A stretch of 6,404 nt of DNA, from assembly GCA_028706415.1 (NCBI GenBank), contig JAQWBK010000085.1, forward strand, positions 1-6,404. The letters run 5' to 3'. Below are positions 1 to 5,123 of the stretch, piece after piece. Under the pieces are notes generated by a model that was not told the DNA's origin, searched no databases, and saw only the letters and a list, made by a program, of their open reading frames with translations. The position numbers were made by a program, and so were the translations under genes. Source of the DNA: Oscillospiraceae bacterium (lineage in GTDB: Bacteria > Bacillota > Clostridia > Oscillospirales > Acutalibacteraceae). The number at the start of each line of letters is the position of its first letter. Positions within the stretch are counted from its first letter, which is position 1.

Positions 1-143
1 ACCGCCAAGCATTTTAGCTGTGGCATGTCAAGCTTTGCGGAATGATTCGCAGCTACTTTATTTTCAACCCTGGTTTTATTGAATTTTTGTGTGATAATAA
101 TTTTGCCAACGTTTACTTGACAGATACCTATGAAATATTTTGC
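1..143. other. Upstream flank without a recognisable gene
   Basis: I see no supportable gene here. Two plus-strand frames are open from the left edge, one to a TGA at 43–45 and one to a TGA at 80–82. Neither translation resembles a protein I know, and in particular neither looks like the C-terminus of PolC, which often precedes rimP in Firmicutes. The segment from about 60 on is AT-rich and full of stops in all frames. A short imperfect hairpin (about 33–54, two 3-bp helices around a TT bulge) followed by T-rich sequence could be a weak terminator of an upstream gene, but it is too poor to call. A perfect TTGACA at 117–122 has no matching -10 at 16–18 nt. Confidence 0.5.
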
Positions 144-172
144 TTGCATTATTTGGGTATAGGTGGTATAAT
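144..172 (+). promoter_or_regulatory. Putative SigA promoter of the rimP–nusA–infB operon
   Basis: The -10 box TATAAT (167–172) is a perfect consensus and is preceded by TGG (164–166), an extended -10 of the TGn type. Exactly 17 nt upstream lies TTGCAT (144–149), which keeps the TTG of the -35 consensus. The predicted transcription start is near 178–180. This leaves a leader of about 90 nt before rimP. The weak -35 combined with an extended -10 is a common housekeeping arrangement. Nothing else in the first 256 bases fits a promoter as well. Confidence 0.75.
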
Positions 173-197
173 ACTAAAGATTATTAAACTGCGTGAG

Positions 198-221
198 AAA
201 GAGTGGGGTGACCCGCTCTTT
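198..221 (+). promoter_or_regulatory. Leader hairpin 1: terminator-like stem with GUGA tetraloop
   Basis: Positions 198–207 pair with 212–221 in a 10-bp stem with one G·U pair (204/215). It is closed by a GUGA loop (208–211), which is of the GNRA class. The G+C core is followed by an interrupted T-rich tract (219–228, TTTTATGTTT). This is the shape of a weak, possibly NusA-dependent intrinsic terminator. It lies within the predicted rimP leader, upstream of the ribosome binding site. Its 3' arm is shared with hairpin 2, so the two cannot both form fully. Confidence 0.65.
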
Positions 222-248
222 TATGTTTGTATTGACAACATAAAAGAG
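216..248 (+). promoter_or_regulatory. Leader hairpin 2: alternative 12-bp stem (candidate antiterminator)
   Basis: CTCTTTTATGTT (216–227) is the exact reverse complement of AACATAAAAGAG (237–248), with a 9-nt loop (228–236). This perfect but AU-rich stem takes up both the T-tract and half of the 3' arm of hairpin 1 (216–221). Formation of hairpin 2 would therefore disrupt the terminator-like hairpin 1. It ends 11 nt before the rimP Shine-Dalgarno sequence (260–265) and leaves that site free. The mutual exclusivity is seen directly in the sequence. Its use as an antiterminator is inferred. Confidence 0.6.
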
Positions 249-271
249 TCAGACAGATGAAAGGAAAAGAA

Positions 272-799
272 ATGGCGTCACATAAAAAAAGCTCTCCAAA
301 CCCCGGCAATACTGCGGCTATATGCTTTGGGCTGGCGCTGCCTGTCGCAGAGGAGTTGGGCCTGCTACTTTGGGATGTCCGCTTTGTGCGCGAAGGCCCT
401 ACATGGTATCTTAGAATATATATAGATAAAGAGGACGGGGATGTTGGGATAGCCGACTGCGTTGAAATGTCCCACAAGATGGATAAAATCCTGGACGCAG
501 CAGACCCAATTTCACAATCCTATTGCCTTGAAGTCTGCTCCCCGGGAATTGAACGCGAGCTTACCCGACCCGAGCATTTTACCCGTTTTCAGGGTCAACA
601 GGTTGCCCTTGGGCTGTTCAGCCCTATTGATGGGGTGCGTGAGTTTGAAGGAACCCTGCTAGGATATGATGATACCGGAATAACAATTGGAACCAATGAT
701 AATAACCAACGGCACTTTACTAAAAAAGAAACGTCGACAGTCCGTTTGATTGCAGACTGGGACGGGGACGAATACGGAGGAGAAACGGAAAATGAGTAA
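272..799 (+). CDS. rimP: Ribosome maturation factor RimP
   Basis: RimP is a cytoplasmic 30S assembly factor that helps the early steps of small-subunit maturation. The 175-residue product has the family's N-terminal alpha/beta domain (about 12–100) and C-terminal Sm-like barrel (about 103–165). The signature LEVCSPGIERELTRPEHF sits at 86–103, close to the usual LEVSSPGLDRPL. The tail is acidic. I chose the ATG at 272 because AAAGGA (260–265) stands 6 nt upstream. An in-frame ATG at 257 would add five residues (MKGKE) but has only a poor AAGAG-like site, inside hairpin 2. The stop overlaps the nusA start by 8 nt, so translation is probably coupled. It is the first gene of the operon, as in many Firmicutes. 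Length is slightly above the typical 150–160 residues, mainly because of the N-terminal extension and the acidic tail. Confidence 0.96.
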   Translation: MASHKKSSPNPGNTAAICFGLALPVAEELGLLLWDVRFVREGPTWYLRIYIDKEDGDVGIADCVEMSHKMDKILDAADPISQSYCLEVCSPGIERELTRPEHFTRFQGQQVALGLFSPIDGVREFEGTLLGYDDTGITIGTNDNNQRHFTKKETSTVRLIADWDGDEYGGETENE

Positions 800-1871
800 A
801 GCAAACACAGAATTTTTTGAGGCGCTCCGCCTGCTTGAAAGGGAGAAAGGCATCCCTGTTGATTATCTTATGGAAAAAATCCGCGCAGCAATCATTATTG
901 CCGTCAAACGCGATTTTGGCGGGAAGGATAATATTATTGTGGTGATGGACCCCAAAACCAGCGAATTCGCCGTATCCCAGATTAAATCGGTGGTGGATGA
1001 GGTTGAGGATCCTGATACCCAGCTGACAATTGATGAGGCGCGTCGTTATTCCAAAAAGGCGGTGCCGGGCGGAACGGTTGAGATTAAGCTCGAAACCAAG
1101 CAGTTCGGGCGGATTGCCGCCCAGACCGCCAAGCATGTAATCCGCCAGGGCATCCGTGAAGCCGAACGCGGCCAGCAGTTGCAGGATTTCCAGCGCCGTA
1201 ATCAGGAGCTGGTGAGTGCTGTTGTCCTTCGGGTGGACCCCAGAACCGGAGCTGCCACGGTTGAAATCGGCAAGGGGGAAGCGGTGCTTCCTCTGACCGA
1301 GCAGATAAGCGGCGAGACCATCAGGGAAGGCAACAGGATAAAGGTTTTTGTGGTTGATGTCCGAGAAGGGGATAAAGGGCCGCGTGCCCTTATTTCGCGC
1401 ACCCATCCCGGCTTGGTAAAACGGCTGTTTGAGATGGAAGTACCCGAAATTTTCAACGGTACTGTTGAGATAAAGGCAGTATCGAGAGAGGCGGGCTCCC
1501 GCACCAAGCTGGCGGTATTCAGTCATGATGAAAATGTGGATGCTGTCGGGGCTTGTATCGGCGCCCGCGGTGCCCGTGTTGCCGGAATTGTTGATGAGCT
1601 GGGCGGCGAAAAGATAGATATAGTGGAATACAGTGAAAAGCCCGAGGAGTTTATCGCGGCGGCACTTGCTCCCGCCAAGGTTGTCAGCGTAGAGACCGAT
1701 GCCGGCGGAGCGCACTCTTGCCAAGTCAGGGTGCCCGATTCCCAGCTTTCCCTTGCAATAGGCAACAAGGGGCAGAATGCCCGACTGGCGGCCAAGCTCA
1801 CCGGATGGAAAATTGATATCCGTCCCGAAAGCGGCTATTTCGGGGAAGAAGTACAGGACTCAAAAGAATAA
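792..1871 (+). CDS. nusA: Transcription termination/antitermination factor NusA
   Basis: NusA binds RNA polymerase and nascent RNA and promotes pausing and intrinsic termination. The 359-residue product shows the RNAP-binding N-terminal domain (about 1–130), an S1 domain (about 135–203, starting at ELVSAVVLRVDP), the linker SRTHPGLVKRLFEMEVPEI (202–220), KH1 with GARG at 257–260, and KH2 with GNKGQNARLAAKLTGWKIDI (324–343). It stops just after KH2, so it lacks the acidic repeats of enterobacterial NusA, as is usual in Firmicutes. The start ATG overlaps the rimP stop (ATGAGTAA at 792–799), and GGAGGAG (776–782) inside rimP is the ribosome binding site. KH1 has GARG where many homologues have GPKG, which still fits the GxxG loop. 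The gene ends with three in-frame stops in a row. NusA is also a candidate regulator of this operon's own leader. Confidence 0.99.
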   Translation: MSKANTEFFEALRLLEREKGIPVDYLMEKIRAAIIIAVKRDFGGKDNIIVVMDPKTSEFAVSQIKSVVDEVEDPDTQLTIDEARRYSKKAVPGGTVEIKLETKQFGRIAAQTAKHVIRQGIREAERGQQLQDFQRRNQELVSAVVLRVDPRTGAATVEIGKGEAVLPLTEQISGETIREGNRIKVFVVDVREGDKGPRALISRTHPGLVKRLFEMEVPEIFNGTVEIKAVSREAGSRTKLAVFSHDENVDAVGACIGARGARVAGIVDELGGEKIDIVEYSEKPEEFIAAALAPAKVVSVETDAGGAHSCQVRVPDSQLSLAIGNKGQNARLAAKLTGWKIDIRPESGYFGEEVQDSKE

Positions 1872-1926
1872 TGATAACCACTCATTAAAATATTGATTGT
1901 TAATTTGAAGAAAGGAAGGCGGATTC

Positions 1927-2199
1927 ATGGTTAGGGCAAAAAAAGTGCCGCTTCGCATGTGCACCGGCTGCGGTGAAATGAAACCTAAAAAAGAATTGGT
2001 TCGTGTTGTAAAAAGTCCGGAAAATGAAATATCACTTGATAAAACCGGACGGATGCCGGGACGGGGCGCTTATGTATGTCCAAACCCTGAATGCCTAAAG
2101 GCTGCACGCAAGGCAAGACGGCTGGAAAAGGCGTTTTCGTGTGCAATCCCCGCCGAGGTATATAACCGTTTGGAGGAGGAACTGCTGCCCGATGAGTAA
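1927..2199 (+). CDS. rnpM: RNase P modulator RnpM (YlxR, DUF448) with four cysteines
   Basis: This 90-residue basic protein belongs to the YlxR/DUF448 family. The Bacillus subtilis member binds RNase P RNA and modulates its activity in vitro, hence RnpM; a DNA-binding regulatory role has also been proposed for it. Family marks are PLRMCTGCGEMKPKKELVRVV (split here at 8–28), LDKTGRMPGRGAYVC (37–51) and the helix ending RRLEKAF (64–70). Cys12, Cys15, Cys51 and Cys56 form CxxC and CxxxxC pairs that could bind a metal. This is an inference from spacing. The start has AAGG (1916–1919) 7 nt upstream. It follows nusA after a 55-nt gap and overlaps ylxQ by 8 nt (ATGAGTAA at 2192–2199). Confidence 0.95.
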   Translation: MVRAKKVPLRMCTGCGEMKPKKELVRVVKSPENEISLDKTGRMPGRGAYVCPNPECLKAARKARRLEKAFSCAIPAEVYNRLEEELLPDE

Positions 2200-2548
2200 T
2201 CAGGAAAAAAGCGGACGGTTGGGCGGGCTTTTGGGGATGGCACGACGAGGCGGTCGATTGACAACCGGATTTAATGCCGTTGTCTGCCTTATAGCCAAGA
2301 GCAAAAGCGTTATGCTGATGCTGGCAACCGACCTGTCCGAAAAGACCGAGAAAGAACTACGCTTTGCCGCGCGGAGCAAGAATCATGAGATTATAAGGCT
2401 GCCGCTGAGCAAGGAGGAAATCGGGCAGGCATTGGGGCTCACAAAACCCGTTGGAGTGCTTGCGCTTGAGGATGAAGGCTTTGCCGCCACGGTTCGGTTG
2501 TTGTGCCGAGATGAGGGCGATTCTAAGGAGGAGTTTACTGTATGCTAA
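2192..2548 (+). CDS. ylxQ: YlxQ, L7Ae/L30e-family RNA-binding protein
   Basis: This 118-residue protein belongs to the L7Ae/L30e ribosomal-protein-like family, whose members often recognise kink-turn RNA. It shows the family pattern GLLGMARRGGRLTTG (12–26), a hydrophobic strand followed by LATDLSEKTEKEL (44–56), and RLPLSKEEIGQALG (69–82) leading into the final strand VGVLALEDEGFA (87–98). About 20 residues follow the fold, ending EEFTVC, somewhat longer than usual. The exact cellular target of YlxQ is not established. I chose the ATG at 2192 because GGAGGAGGA (2172–2180) lies upstream and the family motif begins near residue 10. An earlier in-frame ATG at 2141 lies inside rnpM. It overlaps rnpM by 8 nt and infB by 7 nt, so it is tightly coupled to both. 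Confidence 0.93.
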   Translation: MSNQEKSGRLGGLLGMARRGGRLTTGFNAVVCLIAKSKSVMLMLATDLSEKTEKELRFAARSKNHEIIRLPLSKEEIGQALGLTKPVGVLALEDEGFAATVRLLCRDEGDSKEEFTVC

Positions 2549-4920
2549 TAAAATACCGCGTTAATGAGGTTGCAAAAGATTTTGAGAAAACCACCAAGGA
2601 TGTCATAAATCTTCTTGTGAAATATGTTGATACACCAAAGAAAAGTATGACCGCACTGGATGAGCATGAGCTGGATCTTGTGTTTGAATTCTTCACGCAG
2701 AAAAGCGAAACAGAGAATTTTGACGATTATTTCGCTATGGCTAATACCATGAAGAATAAAAAGCCCAAAGAAGAGCCCTCCCAAGATGTCCCTTCCGGTC
2801 AGGATAAAGCCGCTACTGCTAAAAAGCCGGACACGGCTGGGGGTAATTCCGCTCCCGCCGCGGCTGTTAAGGGGGCGGCACCTCAGCCGGCTGCCCAGGC
2901 CAAGCGGCCGCAACAAAAGCAGACTGCCCCGCCAAAGACCGCCAAGGAACGCCTGATGGTGGATACCCGCACACAGCAAAACCTTGCCACCAACAAGTAT
3001 GATGAAAAGTTTGATGTGCTGGCCCAGACCACCGGACGGGGCGTAAACGACAACGCCGTGAAAAAGCAGAAGCTTACGCAGCGTTCACAGAGGTATAATA
3101 GAAGGCCCAGCCGGCGGCGTGAAACCGAATCCGAGCGTCTGCGTCGTATACAAGCAGAGCGCAAAAGCAAGCCCCTGACAATAACCGTGGGTGAATCCAT
3201 CACGGTGACCGAGCTTGCAAGCAGGCTGAAAGCTACCAGCGGTGAGGTTATTAAAAAGCTGATGGCCCTGGGAGTTATGGTGACTGCCAACGAAGAAGTA
3301 GATTATGATACAGCCTTTTTGATAGGCGAGGAAATGCACGCCAAGGTTGAGCGTGAGGTTGTCGTTACAATAGAAGAGAGAATTATCGACGACAGCGAAG
3401 ATACCGACCTCAACCTCAAGCCCCGCGACCCGATTGTGGTTGTTATGGGACACGTTGACCACGGCAAAACCTCAATTCTTGATGCAATACGCCGCACAAA
3501 GGTTACCGAGGGTGAAGCCGGGGGCATTACCCAGCATATCGGTGCATACCGTGTTGATACAAATGGTCAATCCATCACATTCCTGGATACACCCGGCCAT
3601 GCCGCCTTCACGGCTATGCGCGCCCGCGGTGCACAGGCGACCGATATTGCAATTCTGGTTGTTGCCGCCGACGACGGGATTATGCCCCAGACGGTTGAGG
3701 CAATAAACCATGCAAAGGCCGCAAATATTTCGATTATTGTTGCAATAAATAAGATGGATAAACCGACGGCAAATCCCGATAAGATTATGCAGCAGCTAAC
3801 CGAGCATGAGCTGGTACCCGAGGAATGGGGCGGGGATGTTATCTGCGTTCCGGTTTCGGCCCATACCGGTGTTGGGATTGACAAGCTGCTTGAGACGGTG
3901 ATTTTGGTCTCCGAAATGAAGGAGCTGCGCGCCAATCCGGGACGCGCCGCCAAGGGTACGGTTATCGAGGCTCGTCTTGATAAAGGTCGCGGACCTATTG
4001 CAAGCGTGCTTGTGCAAAACGGAACACTGCGCACGGGGGATGTTATTGTGGCGGGTTCAAGTGTCGGCCGCGTCCGTGCCATGACCGATGAAAACGGTAA
4101 CAAGCTGGAGGAAGCGGGTCCCTCCGTTCCTGTTGAGATAATGGGGCTGGATGAGGTGCCGTTATCCGGAGATATATTCAACGCCGTTACGGATGAACGA
4201 CTCGGGCGGGAGCTGGTTGACCAGCGCAAAGCTGCCGCAAAAGAGGAACAGTTCAACCAGTATCAAAAGGTTACCCTTGACAATCTGTTTGACCAGATGC
4301 AGCAAGGTGACATGAAAGAGCTTAGCATAATTGTAAAAGCCGATGTTCAAGGCTCGGTCGAGGCTGTGCGTCAATCGCTTGAAAAGCTGAGCAACCAAGA
4401 GGTTCGTGTGCGCGTAATTCACGGCGGAGTGGGTGCCGTAAGCGAAAGCGATGTTATGCTTGCTGATGCATCAAATGCAATCATTGTCGGCTTTAATGTC
4501 CGCCCCGAACCCCTTGCACAGGCGGCAGCAGAGCGGGTTCAGGTTGATATCCGCCTTTATCGCATAATTTATGACTGTATCGAAGAAGTCGAATCTGCCA
4601 TGAAGGGTATGCTTGCACCAAAAACGCGGGAGGTTATGCACGGGCGTATTGAGGTGCGGCAGGTTTACAAAATCAGCAGTATCGGCACGATTGCAGGCTG
4701 TCACGTGCTTGACGGCAAGGTTCTGCGGGGCGATTTGATTCGTGTCGTGCGGGACGGTATCATAATTGCCGATGATAAAATGTCATCCCTGAAACGGTTT
4801 AAGGACGATGCCAAGGAAGTCGCACAAGGATTTGATTGTGGTATCGGTCTTGAAAAATTCAATGATATTCATCAGGGCGATATATACGAGGCTTATATAA
4901 TCGAAGAATATCGCGATTAA
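2542..4920 (+). CDS. infB: Translation initiation factor IF-2
   Basis: IF2 is the GTPase that places initiator fMet-tRNA on the 30S subunit and drives joining of the 50S subunit. The 792-residue product has a first IF2_N domain (1–52, KYRVNEVAKDF), an Ala/Pro/Gln/Lys-rich linker (about 53–209), a second IF2_N domain (210–265), and a G domain from about 298. GTP motifs are G1 GHVDHGKT (303–310), G2 in GGITQHIGA (327–335), G3 DTPGH (349–353), G4 NKMD (403–406) and G5 SAH (439–441). Beta-barrel domain II runs from about 472, domain III from LSIIVKADVQGSVEA (594–608), and C-terminal domain IV, which binds fMet-tRNA, from about 701. The start has a full AAGGAGG (2525–2531) 10 nt upstream and overlaps ylxQ by 7 nt. 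An internal in-frame ATG with its own Shine-Dalgarno may give a shorter isoform. Confidence 0.99.
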   Translation: MLIKYRVNEVAKDFEKTTKDVINLLVKYVDTPKKSMTALDEHELDLVFEFFTQKSETENFDDYFAMANTMKNKKPKEEPSQDVPSGQDKAATAKKPDTAGGNSAPAAAVKGAAPQPAAQAKRPQQKQTAPPKTAKERLMVDTRTQQNLATNKYDEKFDVLAQTTGRGVNDNAVKKQKLTQRSQRYNRRPSRRRETESERLRRIQAERKSKPLTITVGESITVTELASRLKATSGEVIKKLMALGVMVTANEEVDYDTAFLIGEEMHAKVEREVVVTIEERIIDDSEDTDLNLKPRDPIVVVMGHVDHGKTSILDAIRRTKVTEGEAGGITQHIGAYRVDTNGQSITFLDTPGHAAFTAMRARGAQATDIAILVVAADDGIMPQTVEAINHAKAANISIIVAINKMDKPTANPDKIMQQLTEHELVPEEWGGDVICVPVSAHTGVGIDKLLETVILVSEMKELRANPGRAAKGTVIEARLDKGRGPIASVLVQNGTLRTGDVIVAGSSVGRVRAMTDENGNKLEEAGPSVPVEIMGLDEVPLSGDIFNAVTDERLGRELVDQRKAAAKEEQFNQYQKVTLDNLFDQMQQGDMKELSIIVKADVQGSVEAVRQSLEKLSNQEVRVRVIHGGVGAVSESDVMLADASNAIIVGFNVRPEPLAQAAAERVQVDIRLYRIIYDCIEEVESAMKGMLAPKTREVMHGRIEVRQVYKISSIGTIAGCHVLDGKVLRGDLIRVVRDGIIIADDKMSSLKRFKDDAKEVAQGFDCGIGLEKFNDIHQGDIYEAYIIEEYRD
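2944..2958 (+). promoter_or_regulatory. Possible internal translation start within infB
   Basis: AAGGA (2944–2948) is followed after 7 nt by an in-frame ATG (2956–2958), which is codon 139 of infB. Initiation here would give a 654-residue IF2 lacking the first IF2_N domain and most of the flexible linker, but keeping the second IF2_N domain and all GTPase and tRNA-binding domains. IF2 isoforms from internal starts are known in Escherichia coli and in Bacillus subtilis. The spacing and frame are seen directly; use in the cell is inferred. Confidence 0.45.
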
Positions 4921-4979
4921 TACTGTTCTCAAGTAAAAGGTGTATTTTTATCGGGATGTTGGCATTATATGAGGATACA

Positions 4980-5033
4980 ATGAAATACCCCGCCGCTCCG
5001 CAGCGGGGTATTGACCCCGGAAGGGATTTTTAG
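4980..5033 (+). CDS. Possible short leader ORF, 17 codons
   Basis: ATG at 4980 opens a frame of 17 codons (MKYPAAPQRGIDPGRDF) ending at TAG 5031–5033. GAGGA (4971–4975) is a plausible Shine-Dalgarno, though its 4-nt spacing is short. The same frame is open from an upstream ATG at 4956 (25 codons) that has no good ribosome binding site. The ORF runs through the whole 4984–5012 hairpin, so ribosomes on it would melt that structure. The peptide resembles nothing I know, and an ORF this short can arise by chance. I list it because of its position over the hairpins. Confidence 0.2.
   Translation: MKYPAAPQRGIDPGRDF
4984..5012 (+). repeat. Inverted repeat / RNA hairpin after infB
   Basis: AATACCCCGC (4984–4993) pairs perfectly with GCGGGGTATT (5003–5012) around a 9-nt loop, which can close further with two more pairs across a C·A mismatch. 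Only two T residues follow, both inside the stem, so it is not a canonical intrinsic terminator. The G-rich 3' arm can instead form a 6-bp stem CGGGGT/ACCCCG (5004–5009 with 5014–5019, loop ATTG). It may act as a regulatory hairpin, an mRNA-stabilising end or a processing site. Confidence 0.6.
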
Positions 5034-5037
5034 GGGT
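5014..5037 (+). repeat. Second possible hairpin in the infB–rbfA gap
   Basis: ACCCC (5014–5018) can pair with GGGGT (5033–5037) across a 14-nt interval that contains T5 (5027–5031). The same ACCCC block can instead pair with the upstream CGGGGT (5004–5009). It is thus a competitor for the 3' arm of the 4984–5012 hairpin. Five base pairs with a long loop make a weak structure on their own. Confidence 0.3.
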
Positions 5038-5077
5038 GACCATAATTAATATCGTGGAATAATAACATTAACAATTC

Positions 5078-5117
5078 AGCTCCCGTCGGTCATTAACGGC
5101 GGGATGAAAGGCGGGAT
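5078..5117 (+). promoter_or_regulatory. Hairpin and repeated GGCGGGAT next to the rbfA ribosome binding site
   Basis: TCCCGTCG (5081–5088) pairs with CGGCGGGA (5097–5104), 8 bp including one G·U, over an 8-nt loop. GGCGGGAT occurs twice, at 5098–5105 and 5110–5117, with a 12-nt period. The second copy is part of the likely rbfA Shine-Dalgarno region AAAGGCGGG (5107–5115). The upstream TCCCG can therefore pair either with the first copy, leaving the ribosome binding site free, or with the second copy, hiding it. A longer alternative joins AGCTC (5078–5082) to GAGCT (5119–5123), right up to the start codon. The regulatory role is inferred. Confidence 0.4.
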
Positions 5118-5123
5118 CGAGCT

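Larger units (their letters stand above)
4921..5123 (+). other. Structured infB–rbfA intergenic region
   Basis: This 203-nt gap is long for an operon whose other junctions are overlaps or 55 nt. It has no recognised gene. It holds a 10-bp hairpin (4984–5012), alternating blocks of four C and four G that can re-pair (4988–4991, 5005–5008, 5015–5018, 5033–5036), a possible 17-codon ORF (4980–5033), an AT-rich stretch (5041–5075), and a second hairpin (5081–5104) just before the rbfA ribosome binding site. I found no convincing promoter and no hairpin followed directly by a T-run, so transcription probably continues into rbfA. Confidence 0.6.

Noticed and set aside
117..122. Perfect TTGACA as the -35 of the operon promoter
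   Set aside because: No -10 box lies 16–18 nt downstream. The TATAAT at 167 is 44 nt away and has a better placed TTGCAT partner.
42..260. Plus-strand open frame of 72 codons before rimP
   Set aside because: It crosses the predicted promoter and both leader hairpins, has no Shine-Dalgarno, and its AT-rich translation resembles no protein I know.
720..1724. Minus-strand open frame of 334 codons opposite nusA
   Set aside because: It lies fully opposite rimP/nusA, whose protein sequence is clearly conserved. The translation has no recognisable motif and no ribosome binding site fits. It is a codon-bias shadow.
3856..3864. IF2 G5 motif SAH instead of SAK/SAL as a defect
   Set aside because: The third G5 position varies in GTPases, and the other four G motifs are intact, so this looks like normal variation.
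3567..4256. Minus-strand open frame of 229 codons opposite infB
   Set aside because: It is Ser/Thr/Ala-rich, low-complexity protein opposite the IF2 GTPase domain, as expected for an antisense shadow.
4984..5012. Rho-independent terminator at the end of infB
   Set aside because: The stem is strong but is followed by GACCCC rather than a T-run. The only T5 (5027–5031) is 15 nt further on and without a stable stem just before it.
5036..5063. Promoter for rbfA (GTGACC, 16 nt, AATAAT)
   Set aside because: It matches consensus at only four of six and five of six positions in an AT-rich tract where such matches are common, and has no further support.
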